DNA of 57,606 bases from Microbispora siamensis (GTDB lineage: Bacteria > Actinomycetota > Actinomycetes > Streptosporangiales > Streptosporangiaceae). Numbering within the stretch: position 1 is the stretch's first letter; every line of letters begins with the position of its first letter. Both the position numbers and the translations under genes were made by a program. Where the stretch lies: positions 1-57,606 of the forward strand of contig NZ_BOOF01000059.1 of NCBI RefSeq assembly GCF_016863095.1. Reading direction: 5' to 3'. Positions 6,655 through 15,322 of this stretch are shown here, piece after piece. Below the pieces are notes generated by a model. That model saw only the letters and a program-made list of their open reading frames with translations, was not told the DNA's origin and did not search any database.

Positions 6655-8578
6655 GCTCGAGGTCCGGCTCCGCCTTGCGCAGCACCTCGCGGGTGAGCGG
6701 GGGCACGTCGCCGCCGCCGAACACCAGGTAGCGCAGCATGGCGAGCACCGGGTTCCCCTCGGCCCAGTGGAAGTAGATGTGCGGCACCGCACCGGTGCGG
6801 TCGCGGAGGTGGAGCAGGAGCGCGGCCAGAGAGTTCGGCACGGCGGAGCTCTCGATCCGCAGGATCCTGTGCCCGTAGCGCTCCTCGCCCCGGACGTGCA
6901 GTTCCGTCTCGAACTCCGAGGCGTCCGGCACGGTGACCTCGACGAACATCACCGGCTCGTCGCTGCGCAGCCGGTGGTTGATCCACTGCTCACGGAGCTT
7001 GTCGTTGTACTCGTCCTGGTCACGTTGATGGGGCTCGTTGGCGATCAGGTGGATCAGGCCGCCGGCCCCGTTCACCCACTGCTCGGCCAACGGGTCCAGG
7101 TCGACCTCGGTGACCCGTAGTTCCGTGGAGCGGGTGGCCCGGGAGATCACCGAGGTGATGATGATCGCGGCGATGAAGAAGGAGGCGATCTTCACGCCGT
7201 CCGGCCGCTCGACCACGTTGTCCACCAGCGTGTAGGCGAGGACCGCCGCGATCAGCCCGAAGCCGATCGAGGCGGCCGTCTGGCCCTTCCTGAACGCCGA
7301 CAGCGTCACCGCGACCGCCGCCGACAGCATCAGCACCAGCACCCCTGTGGCGTACGCGCCGCCCTGGGCGTCCACGTCGGCGTCGAAGATGATCGTGATG
7401 GCGAACGCGATCGCCGAGAAGACGAGCACCAGGGGCCGCACCGCACCGGTCCATTCGGGCGCCATGCCGTACCGGGGAAGGTAGCGCGGCACCAGATTGA
7501 TCAGGCCCGCCATCGCCGAGGCGCCCGCGAACCACAGGATCGCGATCGTGGAGACGTCGTACACACTGCCGAACCACTCGCCGAGGAACCTGTGCGCCAG
7601 ATAGGCCAGCGCACGGCCGCTCGCCTTGCCGCCCTCCCCGAACTCCTCGTGCGGGATCAGCATGGTCGTGACGAAGCTGGAGAAGATCAGGAAGACGCTC
7701 ATGACGAGCGCGGCCACGGTGAGCAGCCGCTTGGTGCCCTTGATCCGCTCTCGTACGTCGCCCCTGACGACCGGCATCACGGCCACGCCCGTCTCGAAGC
7801 CCGACATTCCCAGCGCGAGCTTCGGCATCACCAGCAGCGACAGACCGATCATGGCCAGCGGACCGCTGTAGCCGGCGTCCAGCGTGTGCGTCCAGTCGAC
7901 GACCACCTGGGGCGCCTGGAGCACGTGGATGATCGAGGTGACCACGACGACGGCGTTGAGCCCGAGGTAGACGAGGACGAGGATCACCGCGATACCGATC
8001 GCCTCGGTGAAGCCCATCAGGAACACCCCGCCGAGCAGGGCCAGCAGGAACAGCGTGACGGGCACCCGCTGCCCCTCGAGCCAGTGTGGCGCGAACGGGT
8101 TCTCCAGGATGTGCGCGGTGGCGTCGGCGGCCGACAGCGTCATGGTGATGACGAAGTCGGTGGCCGCGAACCCGAGCAGGGCCAGGACGAACAGCTTGCC
8201 CCACCACTGCGGCGCCAGCTTCTCCAGCATCGCGATCGAGCCCTGGCCGTACGGACTCTCGGCGGCCACCCGGCGGTAGACCGGCAGCGCGCCCAGCAGC
8301 GTGAGCGCGACCAGGAAGACCGTGGCGAGCGGAGACAGGAACCCGGCCGCGAGCGCCGCGATCCCCGGCTGGTAACCGAGCGTGGAGAAGTAGTCCACAC
8401 CCGTCAGGCACATCACCCGCCACCACGGGTGCTTCGTGTGCGGCCCGTGCTCGATCTCCTTGCGATCGGTCTGGAGACCCTCCAGCAACCAGGCGCGCAC
8501 CGGACCCGCCGGCGTGGCGACAGAACGTGCCAACCTGGCCACCTCCGGCATCAAGGACGCGTAAAGCAACGGATGCAC
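6629..8578 (-). CDS. APC-superfamily permease, KimA-like (probable K+ or amino-acid uptake)
   Basis: A 649-residue protein with about twelve membrane spans (residues 55-480) and a cytoplasmic C-terminal domain of some 170 residues. The membrane part resembles the KUP/KimA branch of the APC superfamily more than ordinary amino-acid permeases: VDYFSTLGY keeps an Asp and Tyr seven residues apart (D62, Y69), YRRVAAESPYGQGS matches the YR...PxGxG motif after helix 2, and ATDFVITMTLS has D141 and T145 placed like D117 and T121 of KimA. These KimA residues are recalled from its structure. K+ is thus a likely substrate, but amino acids cannot be excluded. ATG 8578 was taken; ATG 8551 is an alternative. 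Divergent from asnC. Confidence 0.75.
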   Translation of the reverse strand: MHPLLYASLMPEVARLARSVATPAGPVRAWLLEGLQTDRKEIEHGPHTKHPWWRVMCLTGVDYFSTLGYQPGIAALAAGFLSPLATVFLVALTLLGALPVYRRVAAESPYGQGSIAMLEKLAPQWWGKLFVLALLGFAATDFVITMTLSAADATAHILENPFAPHWLEGQRVPVTLFLLALLGGVFLMGFTEAIGIAVILVLVYLGLNAVVVVTSIIHVLQAPQVVVDWTHTLDAGYSGPLAMIGLSLLVMPKLALGMSGFETGVAVMPVVRGDVRERIKGTKRLLTVAALVMSVFLIFSSFVTTMLIPHEEFGEGGKASGRALAYLAHRFLGEWFGSVYDVSTIAILWFAGASAMAGLINLVPRYLPRYGMAPEWTGAVRPLVLVFSAIAFAITIIFDADVDAQGGAYATGVLVLMLSAAVAVTLSAFRKGQTAASIGFGLIAAVLAYTLVDNVVERPDGVKIASFFIAAIIITSVISRATRSTELRVTEVDLDPLAEQWVNGAGGLIHLIANEPHQRDQDEYNDKLREQWINHRLRSDEPVMFVEVTVPDASEFETELHVRGEERYGHRILRIESSAVPNSLAALLLHLRDRTGAVPHIYFHWAEGNPVLAMLRYLVFGGGDVPPLTREVLRKAEPDLERRPHVHVG

Positions 8579-8615
8579 ACTACTGGCGCATTCGCCGGCA
8601 TCAGCGGGGACAGGG

Positions 8616-8638
8616 CGTCAAGAAGACGTCAAGAGCGG
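8616..8638. promoter_or_regulatory. Direct repeat CGTCAAGA x2, 11-bp period, near the permease start
   Basis: CGTCAAGA occurs at 8616-8623 and 8627-8634, one helical turn apart, 38-57 bp upstream of the permease start. The second copy extends to CGTCAAGAGCGG, a 12-mer identical to 55497-55508 in the second kdp promoter. Tandem sites with this spacing fit an OmpR-family regulator such as KdpE. The remainder of the 8579-8848 divergent spacer shows no other clear element. Confidence 0.45.
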
Positions 8639-8848
8639 AAGTCGTTCGATCACAAAGCGTGACGGCAGGGCGCTCCCGGTTTCGACGTTCGAGGAATGTC
8701 AGCCGGGCGTCAGATTCGGCGGGCTCGCCGTAGGAATCGCGTCAGGATCGCCCTCCCATCGGCCGACCCGTGCTTAGCGTGTCGTATGTCCCATTTTCGG
8801 GTTGTCTGCCCGTTCAGTGCGGCCAGGCCGTTCAGGAGGCGATGTGCG

Positions 8849-9316
8849 GTGACATCTCTCGACGACGTCGACAGGTCGCTGCTCCAGGCGCTGGCGCGGG
8901 ACGGCCGCGCTCCGGTGCGGGCCCTCGCCCGCGACCTCGCGCTCGGCGACAGCACCGTCTCCGTCCGGTTGCGCAGGCTGCGCGACAGCGGAGCGCTGGC
9001 CGCCGTCCGCGTCGAGGTGGACCCGGCGGCGTTCGGCCGCCCGATCCAGGCCGTCGTACGTGTCCGGCTGCGCCACGACGTGACGTGCGGAACCTACGAG
9101 CGGCGGCTGCGTGAGATGCCCGCGGTGCTCAGCGCGCTGGTCCTGCTCGGCGACGCCGACGTCGAGGTACGGCTGGCCTGCCGGAGCATGGACGACCTCG
9201 AAGTGGCGGTGGCGACGCTCCGCGAGGCGGGCGCCGACACCACCTGCACCCAGATCGTGACCCGTACGGTCACCGGACTCGGCCAGGCGCTCCTGGCGGA
9301 GAAGAGAACGAAATGA
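8849..9316 (+). CDS. Lrp/AsnC family transcriptional regulator
   Basis: A 155-residue regulator. N-terminal winged helix-turn-helix (LDDVDRSLLQALARDGR, then RALARDLALGDSTVSVRLRR), followed by an AsnC-type ligand-binding RAM domain (about 70-150). GTG 8849 was chosen because AGGAGG lies nine bases upstream; longer frames reach back to 8696 but lack such a site. It overlaps the lysA-like gene by ATGA, so the pair is coupled. It probably senses an amino acid and controls lysA and perhaps the divergent permease. Confidence 0.9.
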   Translation: MTSLDDVDRSLLQALARDGRAPVRALARDLALGDSTVSVRLRRLRDSGALAAVRVEVDPAAFGRPIQAVVRVRLRHDVTCGTYERRLREMPAVLSALVLLGDADVEVRLACRSMDDLEVAVATLREAGADTTCTQIVTRTVTGLGQALLAEKRTK

Positions 9317-10641
9317 GCCTGCTGATCACACCTTCGCCTGCGACGGAGACGGCCGACGGCCCCTGGCCGGCCGGCGCGCGGTTCGGCGCCGACGGGCATG
9401 CGGAGGTCGGCGGCGTCGACCTGACGAAGGTGGCCGGGCGCTTCGGCACCCCGGCTTACGTCATGGACGAGGCGGACGTGCGTCTGCGCTGCCGTGCCTA
9501 CCGCGCCGCGCTGCCCCGGGCCGAGATCGCGTACGCCGCCAAGGCGTTCTGGTGCCGGGCCATGGCCGCCTGGATCCGGTCCGAGGGGCTCGCCCTCGAC
9601 GTGTGCTCGGCCGGTGAGCTGGCCGTGGCGAGGGCCGCAGGCTTCCCGGCAGAAAAGATCATCTTCCACGGCAACGCCAAGACCCCGGCGGAGTTGCGCG
9701 CCGCGGTGGACGAGCGCGTCGGCCGCATCGTCGTCGACGACCTCACCGAGATCAACCGCCTCGCCGCGCTCGTCCCCGCCGGGATGCGGCAGAAGGTGCT
9801 GGTGCGGGTGATTCCCGACATCGAAGCCGGGGCGCACGCCGCCATCCGCACGGGCGGGGAGGACCACAAGTTCGGGCTGTCGATCGCGGCCGGTGTGGCG
9901 AGGGAGGCGGTCAACCGGATCCTCCGCCAGCCGCGCCTGGAGCTGGTCGGCCTGCACTGCCACCTGGGATCCCAGATCGTCGCCGCCGAGCCGTACGAGC
10001 AGAGCGCGCGTGTGCTGGTGGAGCAGCTCGCGCGGATCCGCGACGCGCACGGAGTGACGCTGCCCCAGCTCGACCTCGGCGGCGGTCACGCGATCGCGTA
10101 CACGAGCGGGCAGGCCGGCCTGGCTCCCGCACGGCTCGGCTCACTGGCGGCGACCGTCGAGAGGCGCTGCGCCGGGATCGGCCTGCCGGTGCCGCGGCTG
10201 ACCGTCGAACCCGGACGGGCCATCGCCGGGCCCGCCGGCGTGACGCTCTATCGGGTGATCGCGGTCAAGAAGGGGCTGCGCCGTACGTACGTCGCGGTCG
10301 ACGGAGGCATGAGCGACAATCCCCGGCCCGCGATGTACGGCTCGCGGTACGAGATGCGCATGATCGGCCGGGCGACGCACGAGGGCGAGCGCGACTTCAC
10401 GGTGGTCGGCCACCACTGCGAGAGCGGGGACACGCTGGCCGAGGCCGTCGCGCTGCCCGCCGACATCCGCCCCGGAGACGTGCTCGCCGTCGCCGCCACC
10501 GGCGCCTACAACCACTCGATGGCCTCCACGTACAACATGACCGGGCGCCCGCCGGTCGTCGCCGTGAGCCGGGGCAAGGCGCGCCTCGTCGTCCGCCGCG
10601 AGGGCCTCGACGACCTGCTGCGCCGCGACGTCGGCCTCTGA
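9313..10641 (+). CDS. lysA: Diaminopimelate decarboxylase-like PLP enzyme (LysA family)
   Basis: A 442-residue fold-III PLP decarboxylase. Key features are the PLP lysine in AYAAKAF (K77), HLGSQI (about 217), a glycine-rich phosphate loop that reads GGGHAIAY in place of the usual GGGFG, EPGR (about 300), the catalytic CESGD near residue 369, and AYNHSMASTYN near 398. Family reaction: meso-diaminopimelate to lysine. The changed glycine loop and its pairing with an AsnC regulator rather than with biosynthetic genes suggest a second, specialised paralogue; ornithine or other basic amino acids are possible substrates. It starts at an ATGA overlap with asnC. Confidence 0.85.
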   Translation: MSLLITPSPATETADGPWPAGARFGADGHAEVGGVDLTKVAGRFGTPAYVMDEADVRLRCRAYRAALPRAEIAYAAKAFWCRAMAAWIRSEGLALDVCSAGELAVARAAGFPAEKIIFHGNAKTPAELRAAVDERVGRIVVDDLTEINRLAALVPAGMRQKVLVRVIPDIEAGAHAAIRTGGEDHKFGLSIAAGVAREAVNRILRQPRLELVGLHCHLGSQIVAAEPYEQSARVLVEQLARIRDAHGVTLPQLDLGGGHAIAYTSGQAGLAPARLGSLAATVERRCAGIGLPVPRLTVEPGRAIAGPAGVTLYRVIAVKKGLRRTYVAVDGGMSDNPRPAMYGSRYEMRMIGRATHEGERDFTVVGHHCESGDTLAEAVALPADIRPGDVLAVAATGAYNHSMASTYNMTGRPPVVAVSRGKARLVVRREGLDDLLRRDVGL

Positions 10642-10647
10642 GAACGC

Positions 10648-11163
10648 ATGGGGAAGATCGTGCACGTCTCGTCGGCGGAGCGCGTCCTGACGGCCGCGCT
10701 CCTGGTGATCGTCGCCTGTGCGACCAGCGTGATCGTCAGCGCGCTCCTGACCCGCGACGCGGACGCCTACGCCGACGGCCATCGGCGGGTGACCGCCCAG
10801 GTCGTACGGGTGCTCCGGACCCCCGTCGCCGCGGCCCGGTCCGCTCCTCTGCCCGCTACGGTGGTGGAGGTCGTCTGGACCGGCCGGGACGGCCGTTCCC
10901 ACACGGGCAGAACGGTGACGACCTCCGGGCATCAGGCGGGGGACCGGCTGGCCCTGTGGGTCGACGCCGGGGAGGAACCGGCCCCCGGCCCCTCGCCGAC
11001 CGCCGTGGTCGTCGTGGTCGCTCTGCTGGCGGGACCGGCCGCGGCCGGCGGCCTCTGGACCGCAGGCCACCTCGTGCGGTCGGGGCGCCGGGCGTGGACC
11101 GCGCGGCGTGCCGTGGCCGGGTGGGAAGGTGAATGGCGGACCATCACGGCCAGAGGACGCTGA
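10648..11163 (+). CDS. Rv1733c-like membrane protein
   Basis: A 171-residue protein with two membrane helices (about 13-34 and 116-138) that flank a domain probably outside the membrane, with the family's WTGRDGRSHTG and GDRLALWVD segments. This layout is that of mycobacterial Rv1733c, a DosR-regulon antigen of unknown function. The ATG follows lysA by six bases, so they may be co-transcribed. The gene is convergent to the broken acyltransferase. Family membership is by recognition of layout and motifs. Confidence 0.75.
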   Translation: MGKIVHVSSAERVLTAALLVIVACATSVIVSALLTRDADAYADGHRRVTAQVVRVLRTPVAAARSAPLPATVVEVVWTGRDGRSHTGRTVTTSGHQAGDRLALWVDAGEEPAPGPSPTAVVVVVALLAGPAAAGGLWTAGHLVRSGRRAWTARRAVAGWEGEWRTITARGR

Positions 11164-11221
11164 GAGCGGCGACGGTCACAGCCATCCCCGCCTCTTGAAC
11201 ACCATGTAGAGAACTGCGGTC

Positions 11222-12341
11222 TCAGCGACCTGCCCCTCTCCTGGGTCGGCGGGCGGCCAGCTCGACTCGGACGAACAGGACGGCCAGCACGACCAGCACG
11301 ACCGACGGGGCCACGAGCCACAGCCAGCGCTGCGCCCACCAGCCGGCGGTTGGCTGCGCCGGCAGGGTGCCACCCAGCCCTTCGTAGGCCCAGAGCACCA
11401 CCAGGTAAGCGGTCATGTGCCAGAGAAAGATGGTCAACGCGCCCACGTTGAGTGCCACCACCGGCTTCCAGACAGCCGGCCGGCGCAGCAGGCGCTCGGC
11501 GGCCGGCGGCCGGCGTGACCAGGATCAGCAGCCCGAGTTGAAAGACGGCCAGGGCGGCGATGGCGGCGTTGGTGGGGAAGAGATTGGATTCGGTGCCGAC
11601 GGTGCTCACCATCGAGCGGGGGTAGCCCGCTCCCACCGTCAGCGCGACCAGCGCGGCCAGTCCGGCCCCGGCAACCGCCAGCCGCTGCGCCGGCGGACGC
11701 CGCCCCAGCTCCCAGCTGCGCCACGCATAGCCGAGTTGATGGCAGAACAGCCACACCAGCGCGGCGGTCGCCCAGCCCGCCCAGTCCAGGCCGGCGCCGC
11801 GGTGCGCCACGCTGCCGAGGGCGATCAGCAGCACGAGCGCTACCAGGACCCAGGCTCCGTAGCGGGCGTGCAGGCTCGTGGTGATCGGCACTGCGGCGAT
11901 CAGCAGGCCGTACACGCCCAGAAACCACAGCGGCGTCAGGTAGCCGGGGAACCACTCCCACATCCACCGGTGCGGGCCGGGCAGGGCGGCCGCGATCAGC
12001 TCGCCGGCGAGCCAGACCAGAGCCCAGATCGCAGTCGGCCAAAGCAGCCGGCGCAGCCGGTCTCGGACGAACTGACCGGCGGTCGTCCCGCGCGTCTGGG
12101 CCCGTCGCCAGCCGACCAGGTTGGCGTACCCACCGACGAGGAAGAACACCGGCATGATCTGCAACACCCAGGTGGCCAGCCAGCCACCAGGCACGGCATG
12201 GATGGGGTTGGGCATGGTGAGGCTGCCGTCGGCGGTGCGGTGGGTGACCGAAAATGTCCAGTGCCAGAGGGTGACCACCACGATGCACAGCGCGCGGGCG
12301 GCGTCGACCACCCGGTCGCGGGACGCCGGCGTGGCCGCCAC
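11222..12341 (-). pseudogene. Acyltransferase family 3 membrane protein, frameshifted
   Basis: The first 280 codons encode a typical OafA/YrhL-like integral membrane acyltransferase: ALCIVVVTLWHWTF at the start with the conserved His, then PVFFLVGGYAN, a run of hydrophobic spans, and FQLGLLILVTP. The last two spans (NVGALTIFLWHMTAYLVVLWA and after) are in another frame, 11461-11222. The break lies in the repetitive CGGCGGCCGGCGGCCGG tract at 11497-11515. Joined, the protein would be about 373 residues, a normal length. Either a real frameshift or a sequencing error in the repeat. It follows the FadD gene on the same strand by 65 bases, so the two may form an acyl-transfer pair. Confidence 0.8.
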
Positions 12342-12406
12342 CAGCCGGTCCAGCGTCGACCGCTTGTCCGCGACCCGGCGGGTCTGCCGGTCTTGGCGCC
12401 TGGGGC

Positions 12407-14197
12407 TCAGCGGTACAGCTCCTCGATGTCGGCTGCGAAGTCCTTGTGGACCAAGGCGCGCTTGACCTTCAGGGTCGGGGTCAGATAACCGTTCTGTTCG
12501 GTCAGGTCGACGGGAAGGATCCGGAACCTGCGGATCGACTCAGCCCGGCTCACCGCCGTGTTGGCCTCGTCCACGGCCGTCTGCAGCGTGGCCAGCAGAT
12601 CCGGATCGTCGCGAAGCTCGGCCGGGCCGGCCTGCTCGGGCCTGCCGACGGCCCGCTTCCATGACGCCAGCGCCTCGGTGTCCAGGGTGATCAGCGCGGC
12701 GGTGTACGGCCGCCGGTCGCCGACGACCACCGCCTGGCTGATGAGCGGATGGGTGCGCAGGCGGTCCTCGAGCGGCTCGGGGGCGAGGTTCTTGCCGCCG
12801 GCGGTGACGATGATCTCCTTCTTGCGGCCTGAGATCGTCAGGAACCCGTCCTCGTCCAGAGCGCCGACGTCGCCGGTGCGCAGCCAGCCGTCGGCGGTCC
12901 GGCTCTCCCTGGTCGCCTGCTCGTTGCGCCAGTAGCCCTGGAACAGGATCGGGCCCTTGATCAGGATTTCGCCGTCGCCGGCGATCCGGATCTCGACCCC
13001 GGGCAGGGGTGGCCCCACCGTGCCGATCTTCATCGCGTGGGGCAGGTTCACGGTCGCGGCGGCGCTGGTCTCGGTCAGCCCGTAGCCCTCCAGCACGGTG
13101 ACGCCGATTCCCCGGAAGAAGTGGCACAGCCGTGTGCCCAGCGGTGCTCCGCCGGAGATCGCGTAGCGGACTCGGCCGCCGAGCGCGGCCCGCAGCCTCC
13201 GATACACCAGCCGGTCGGACAGGCGATGTGCCAGGCGCAACCGCCGGCTTGGCCGCCCGTCGTCCAGCGCCTGGCTGTAGGCCACGGCGGTCCGGTCGGC
13301 CCAGGCGAAGATCCTGCCCTTGCCCTCGGCCCGGGCCCGCTGCTGAGCATCGTTGTAGACCCGCTCGAACACCCTGGGCACCGCCAGCAGGAACGACGGT
13401 TCAACAGCGGCCAGGTCCTCGGTCAGCCTGGACTGGTCGGCGCTGTGCGCCAGGCAGATCCCCTGCTCCACGCAGGCCACCTGGATCACCCGCGCGAACA
13501 CGTGCGCCAGCGGCAGGAACAGCAGGGTCGAGGCGTTCTGGCCGAAGATCCGCCCCAGTCCGTCGATTGCGATGCGAACCTCGTACAGCAGGTTGCCGTG
13601 GCTCAGCATGCAGCCCTTCGGGCGGCCGGTGGTGCCGGAGGTGTAGATGATCGTCGCCAGGTCGTCGGCCGACACCGCCCGGCGGCGCTCAAGTAGCCGG
13701 GCGTCGTCCATGTCTCGCCCGTCCTCGCGGAGACGGTCCAGCCCGCCGCCGTCGATCTGCCACACCCGCAGCGGCCCGGACAGGCTCGCGGCCACGTCCT
13801 CGATCAAGCGGCGATGCGACTCGCGCTCGACCACCGCGGCGACCGGCCCGGCGTCCTCCAACACCCAGCGGACCTGCTCGGCCGAGGAGGTCTCATAGAT
13901 CGGGACCGGCAGCGCTCCCACCGTCCACAGGGCATAGTCCACCACCGTCCACTCGTAGCTGGTGGCGGCCAGCAGGGCGATCCGATCGCCCGGCTGGATC
14001 CCGGCGGCGAGGAAGCCGGCAGCCAGGCTGCGAACGTCGGCCGCGAACTGCCTGGCCGACACCGGACGCCAACTGGCGGCCGACCGGCGCTGGAACAGAA
14101 CCATGTCGCCGTCCACCCGGTCGTCGGCGAACACCACGTCGGCGAGCTGGGCGTCTGGGGCGACGGTCACCGAGGGCGGGGCCATATGGACACGCAT
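12407..14197 (-). CDS. Long-chain fatty acid-CoA ligase (FadD15-like AMP-forming)
   Basis: A 596-residue adenylate-forming enzyme that activates fatty acids to acyl-CoA. Signature motifs are IIYTSGTTGRPKG (P-loop), GYGLTETSA, the WLRTGDVG hinge region, GRKKEIIVTAGGKN, and the C-terminal lysine segment YLTPTLKVKR. It matches the long-chain FadD15/AAE type with its ISGGAPLG and PRVFERVYN segments. ATG 14197 was chosen because AGGAGG lies seven bases upstream; the open frame continues 43 codons further but without a site. The acyltransferase downstream may use its product. Confidence 0.92.
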   Translation of the reverse strand: MRVHMAPPSVTVAPDAQLADVVFADDRVDGDMVLFQRRSAASWRPVSARQFAADVRSLAAGFLAAGIQPGDRIALLAATSYEWTVVDYALWTVGALPVPIYETSSAEQVRWVLEDAGPVAAVVERESHRRLIEDVAASLSGPLRVWQIDGGGLDRLREDGRDMDDARLLERRRAVSADDLATIIYTSGTTGRPKGCMLSHGNLLYEVRIAIDGLGRIFGQNASTLLFLPLAHVFARVIQVACVEQGICLAHSADQSRLTEDLAAVEPSFLLAVPRVFERVYNDAQQRARAEGKGRIFAWADRTAVAYSQALDDGRPSRRLRLAHRLSDRLVYRRLRAALGGRVRYAISGGAPLGTRLCHFFRGIGVTVLEGYGLTETSAAATVNLPHAMKIGTVGPPLPGVEIRIAGDGEILIKGPILFQGYWRNEQATRESRTADGWLRTGDVGALDEDGFLTISGRKKEIIVTAGGKNLAPEPLEDRLRTHPLISQAVVVGDRRPYTAALITLDTEALASWKRAVGRPEQAGPAELRDDPDLLATLQTAVDEANTAVSRAESIRRFRILPVDLTEQNGYLTPTLKVKRALVHKDFAADIEELYR

Positions 14198-14253
14198 CGT
14201 CCATCCTCCTGTGAGGAAAGGCCAACCAGGCGGACTGCGACACCGGGCGCCGC

Positions 14254-15315
14254 GTGTACTGCTGCGAGAAGCCGTCAATTGTGTTGGTTTCCGCACGTCA
14301 TCAGGCACAAACGTGGAAGGCCGCACGACGGCGCCGCACCGTCACCGCGGACGTGGTGAACCGGCTCGCCCGTCCCACCGACGCCGACATCGCTGCGGTA
14401 GACGCGTGGTGGCGTGCCAACAACTATCTGACCGTCGGCCAGATCTACCTGATGGCCAACCCACTGCTACGCGAGCCGCTGGCCGGCGAGCACATCAAGC
14501 CACGGCTGCTCGGACACTGGGGCACCAGCCCTGGCCTGGCGCTGGTGTATGCGCACGCGTCCCGGCTGATCCGGCACACCGGGGCACAGATGATCTACCT
14601 GGCCGGTCCCGGGCACGGCGGCCCGACGCTGGTCGCGGCCGGCTACCTGGAGGGCGCGTACACGGAGATCTACCCGAACATCACCCTGGACGAGGTGGGG
14701 CTGCTGCGGCTGTTCCGCCAGTTCTCCGCGCCCGGCGGAATCCCCAGCCATGCGTCGGTGCCGACCCCGGGCTCGATCCACGAGGGAGGTGAGCTCGGCT
14801 ACGTGCTGCTGCACGCGTTCGGCGCGGTGATGGACAACCCGGATTTCATCGCCCTGGCGGTGGTCGGCGACGGGGAGGCGGAGACCGGTCCGCTGGCGGG
14901 GTCGTGGAACGGGATCTCCTTCCTGAACCCGGTTCGCGACGGCGCGGTGCTGCCGGTCCTCCACCTGAACGGCGCGAAGATCGCCGGGCCGACCCTGCTG
15001 GCCCGGAAGGACCGCGACGAGGTCCGGTCCCTGCTGACCGGGCACGGGTATGAGGTGATCGAGGTCGACGGTGACGACCTGCCCGGCATGCACTATCGGT
15101 TCGCCGACGCGCTGACGCGGGCGTGGGCGTCGATCAAGGCGATCCAGGCGGCGCGCACCACTGCCGGAGGTGCGGGACTGGTCACTGGGCGACTGGGCAG
15201 AGCAGGGATGAGGGCGCTCCCGAAGGCCGCTGACCAGGGAAGACAGGCGGCTCGTCGAAATGGGGTCGTCCCTACCGTCGGGGCCCGCGCAAAGGGCTCC
15301 TGCCTACGGAGGTGA
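14254..15315 (+). pseudogene. Truncated phosphoketolase (N-terminal third only)
   Basis: From about 14355 to 15160 the frame encodes the start of a xylulose-5-phosphate/fructose-6-phosphate phosphoketolase: ANNYLTVGQIYLMANPLL, GHWGTSPGL, YLAGPGHGGP, EVGLLRLFRQFS, SHASVPTPGSIHEGGELGY, VVGDGEAETGPLAGSWNG and HLNGAKIAGPT. That is about 270 of roughly 790 residues and holds part of the thiamine-diphosphate domain. After AIQAAR the sequence turns into unrelated residues and stops at 15315; I find no continuation in the other frames before the next gene at 15323. This looks like a deletion remnant. The true start may be the GTG at 14353. Confidence 0.8.
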
Positions 15316-15322
15316 GCGCGTC

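Noticed and set aside
10932..11221. C-terminal extension of the acyltransferase frame antisense to the Rv1733c gene
   Set aside because: After the frame break at 11497-11515 this frame loses membrane character, while the true C-terminal helices are found in another frame ending at 11222.
15160..15315. Tail of the truncated phosphoketolase frame as a real C-terminus
   Set aside because: The residues after AIQAAR do not match the family, are Arg/Gly/Ala-rich and run into the next gene's leader; better read as out-of-homology sequence after a deletion.
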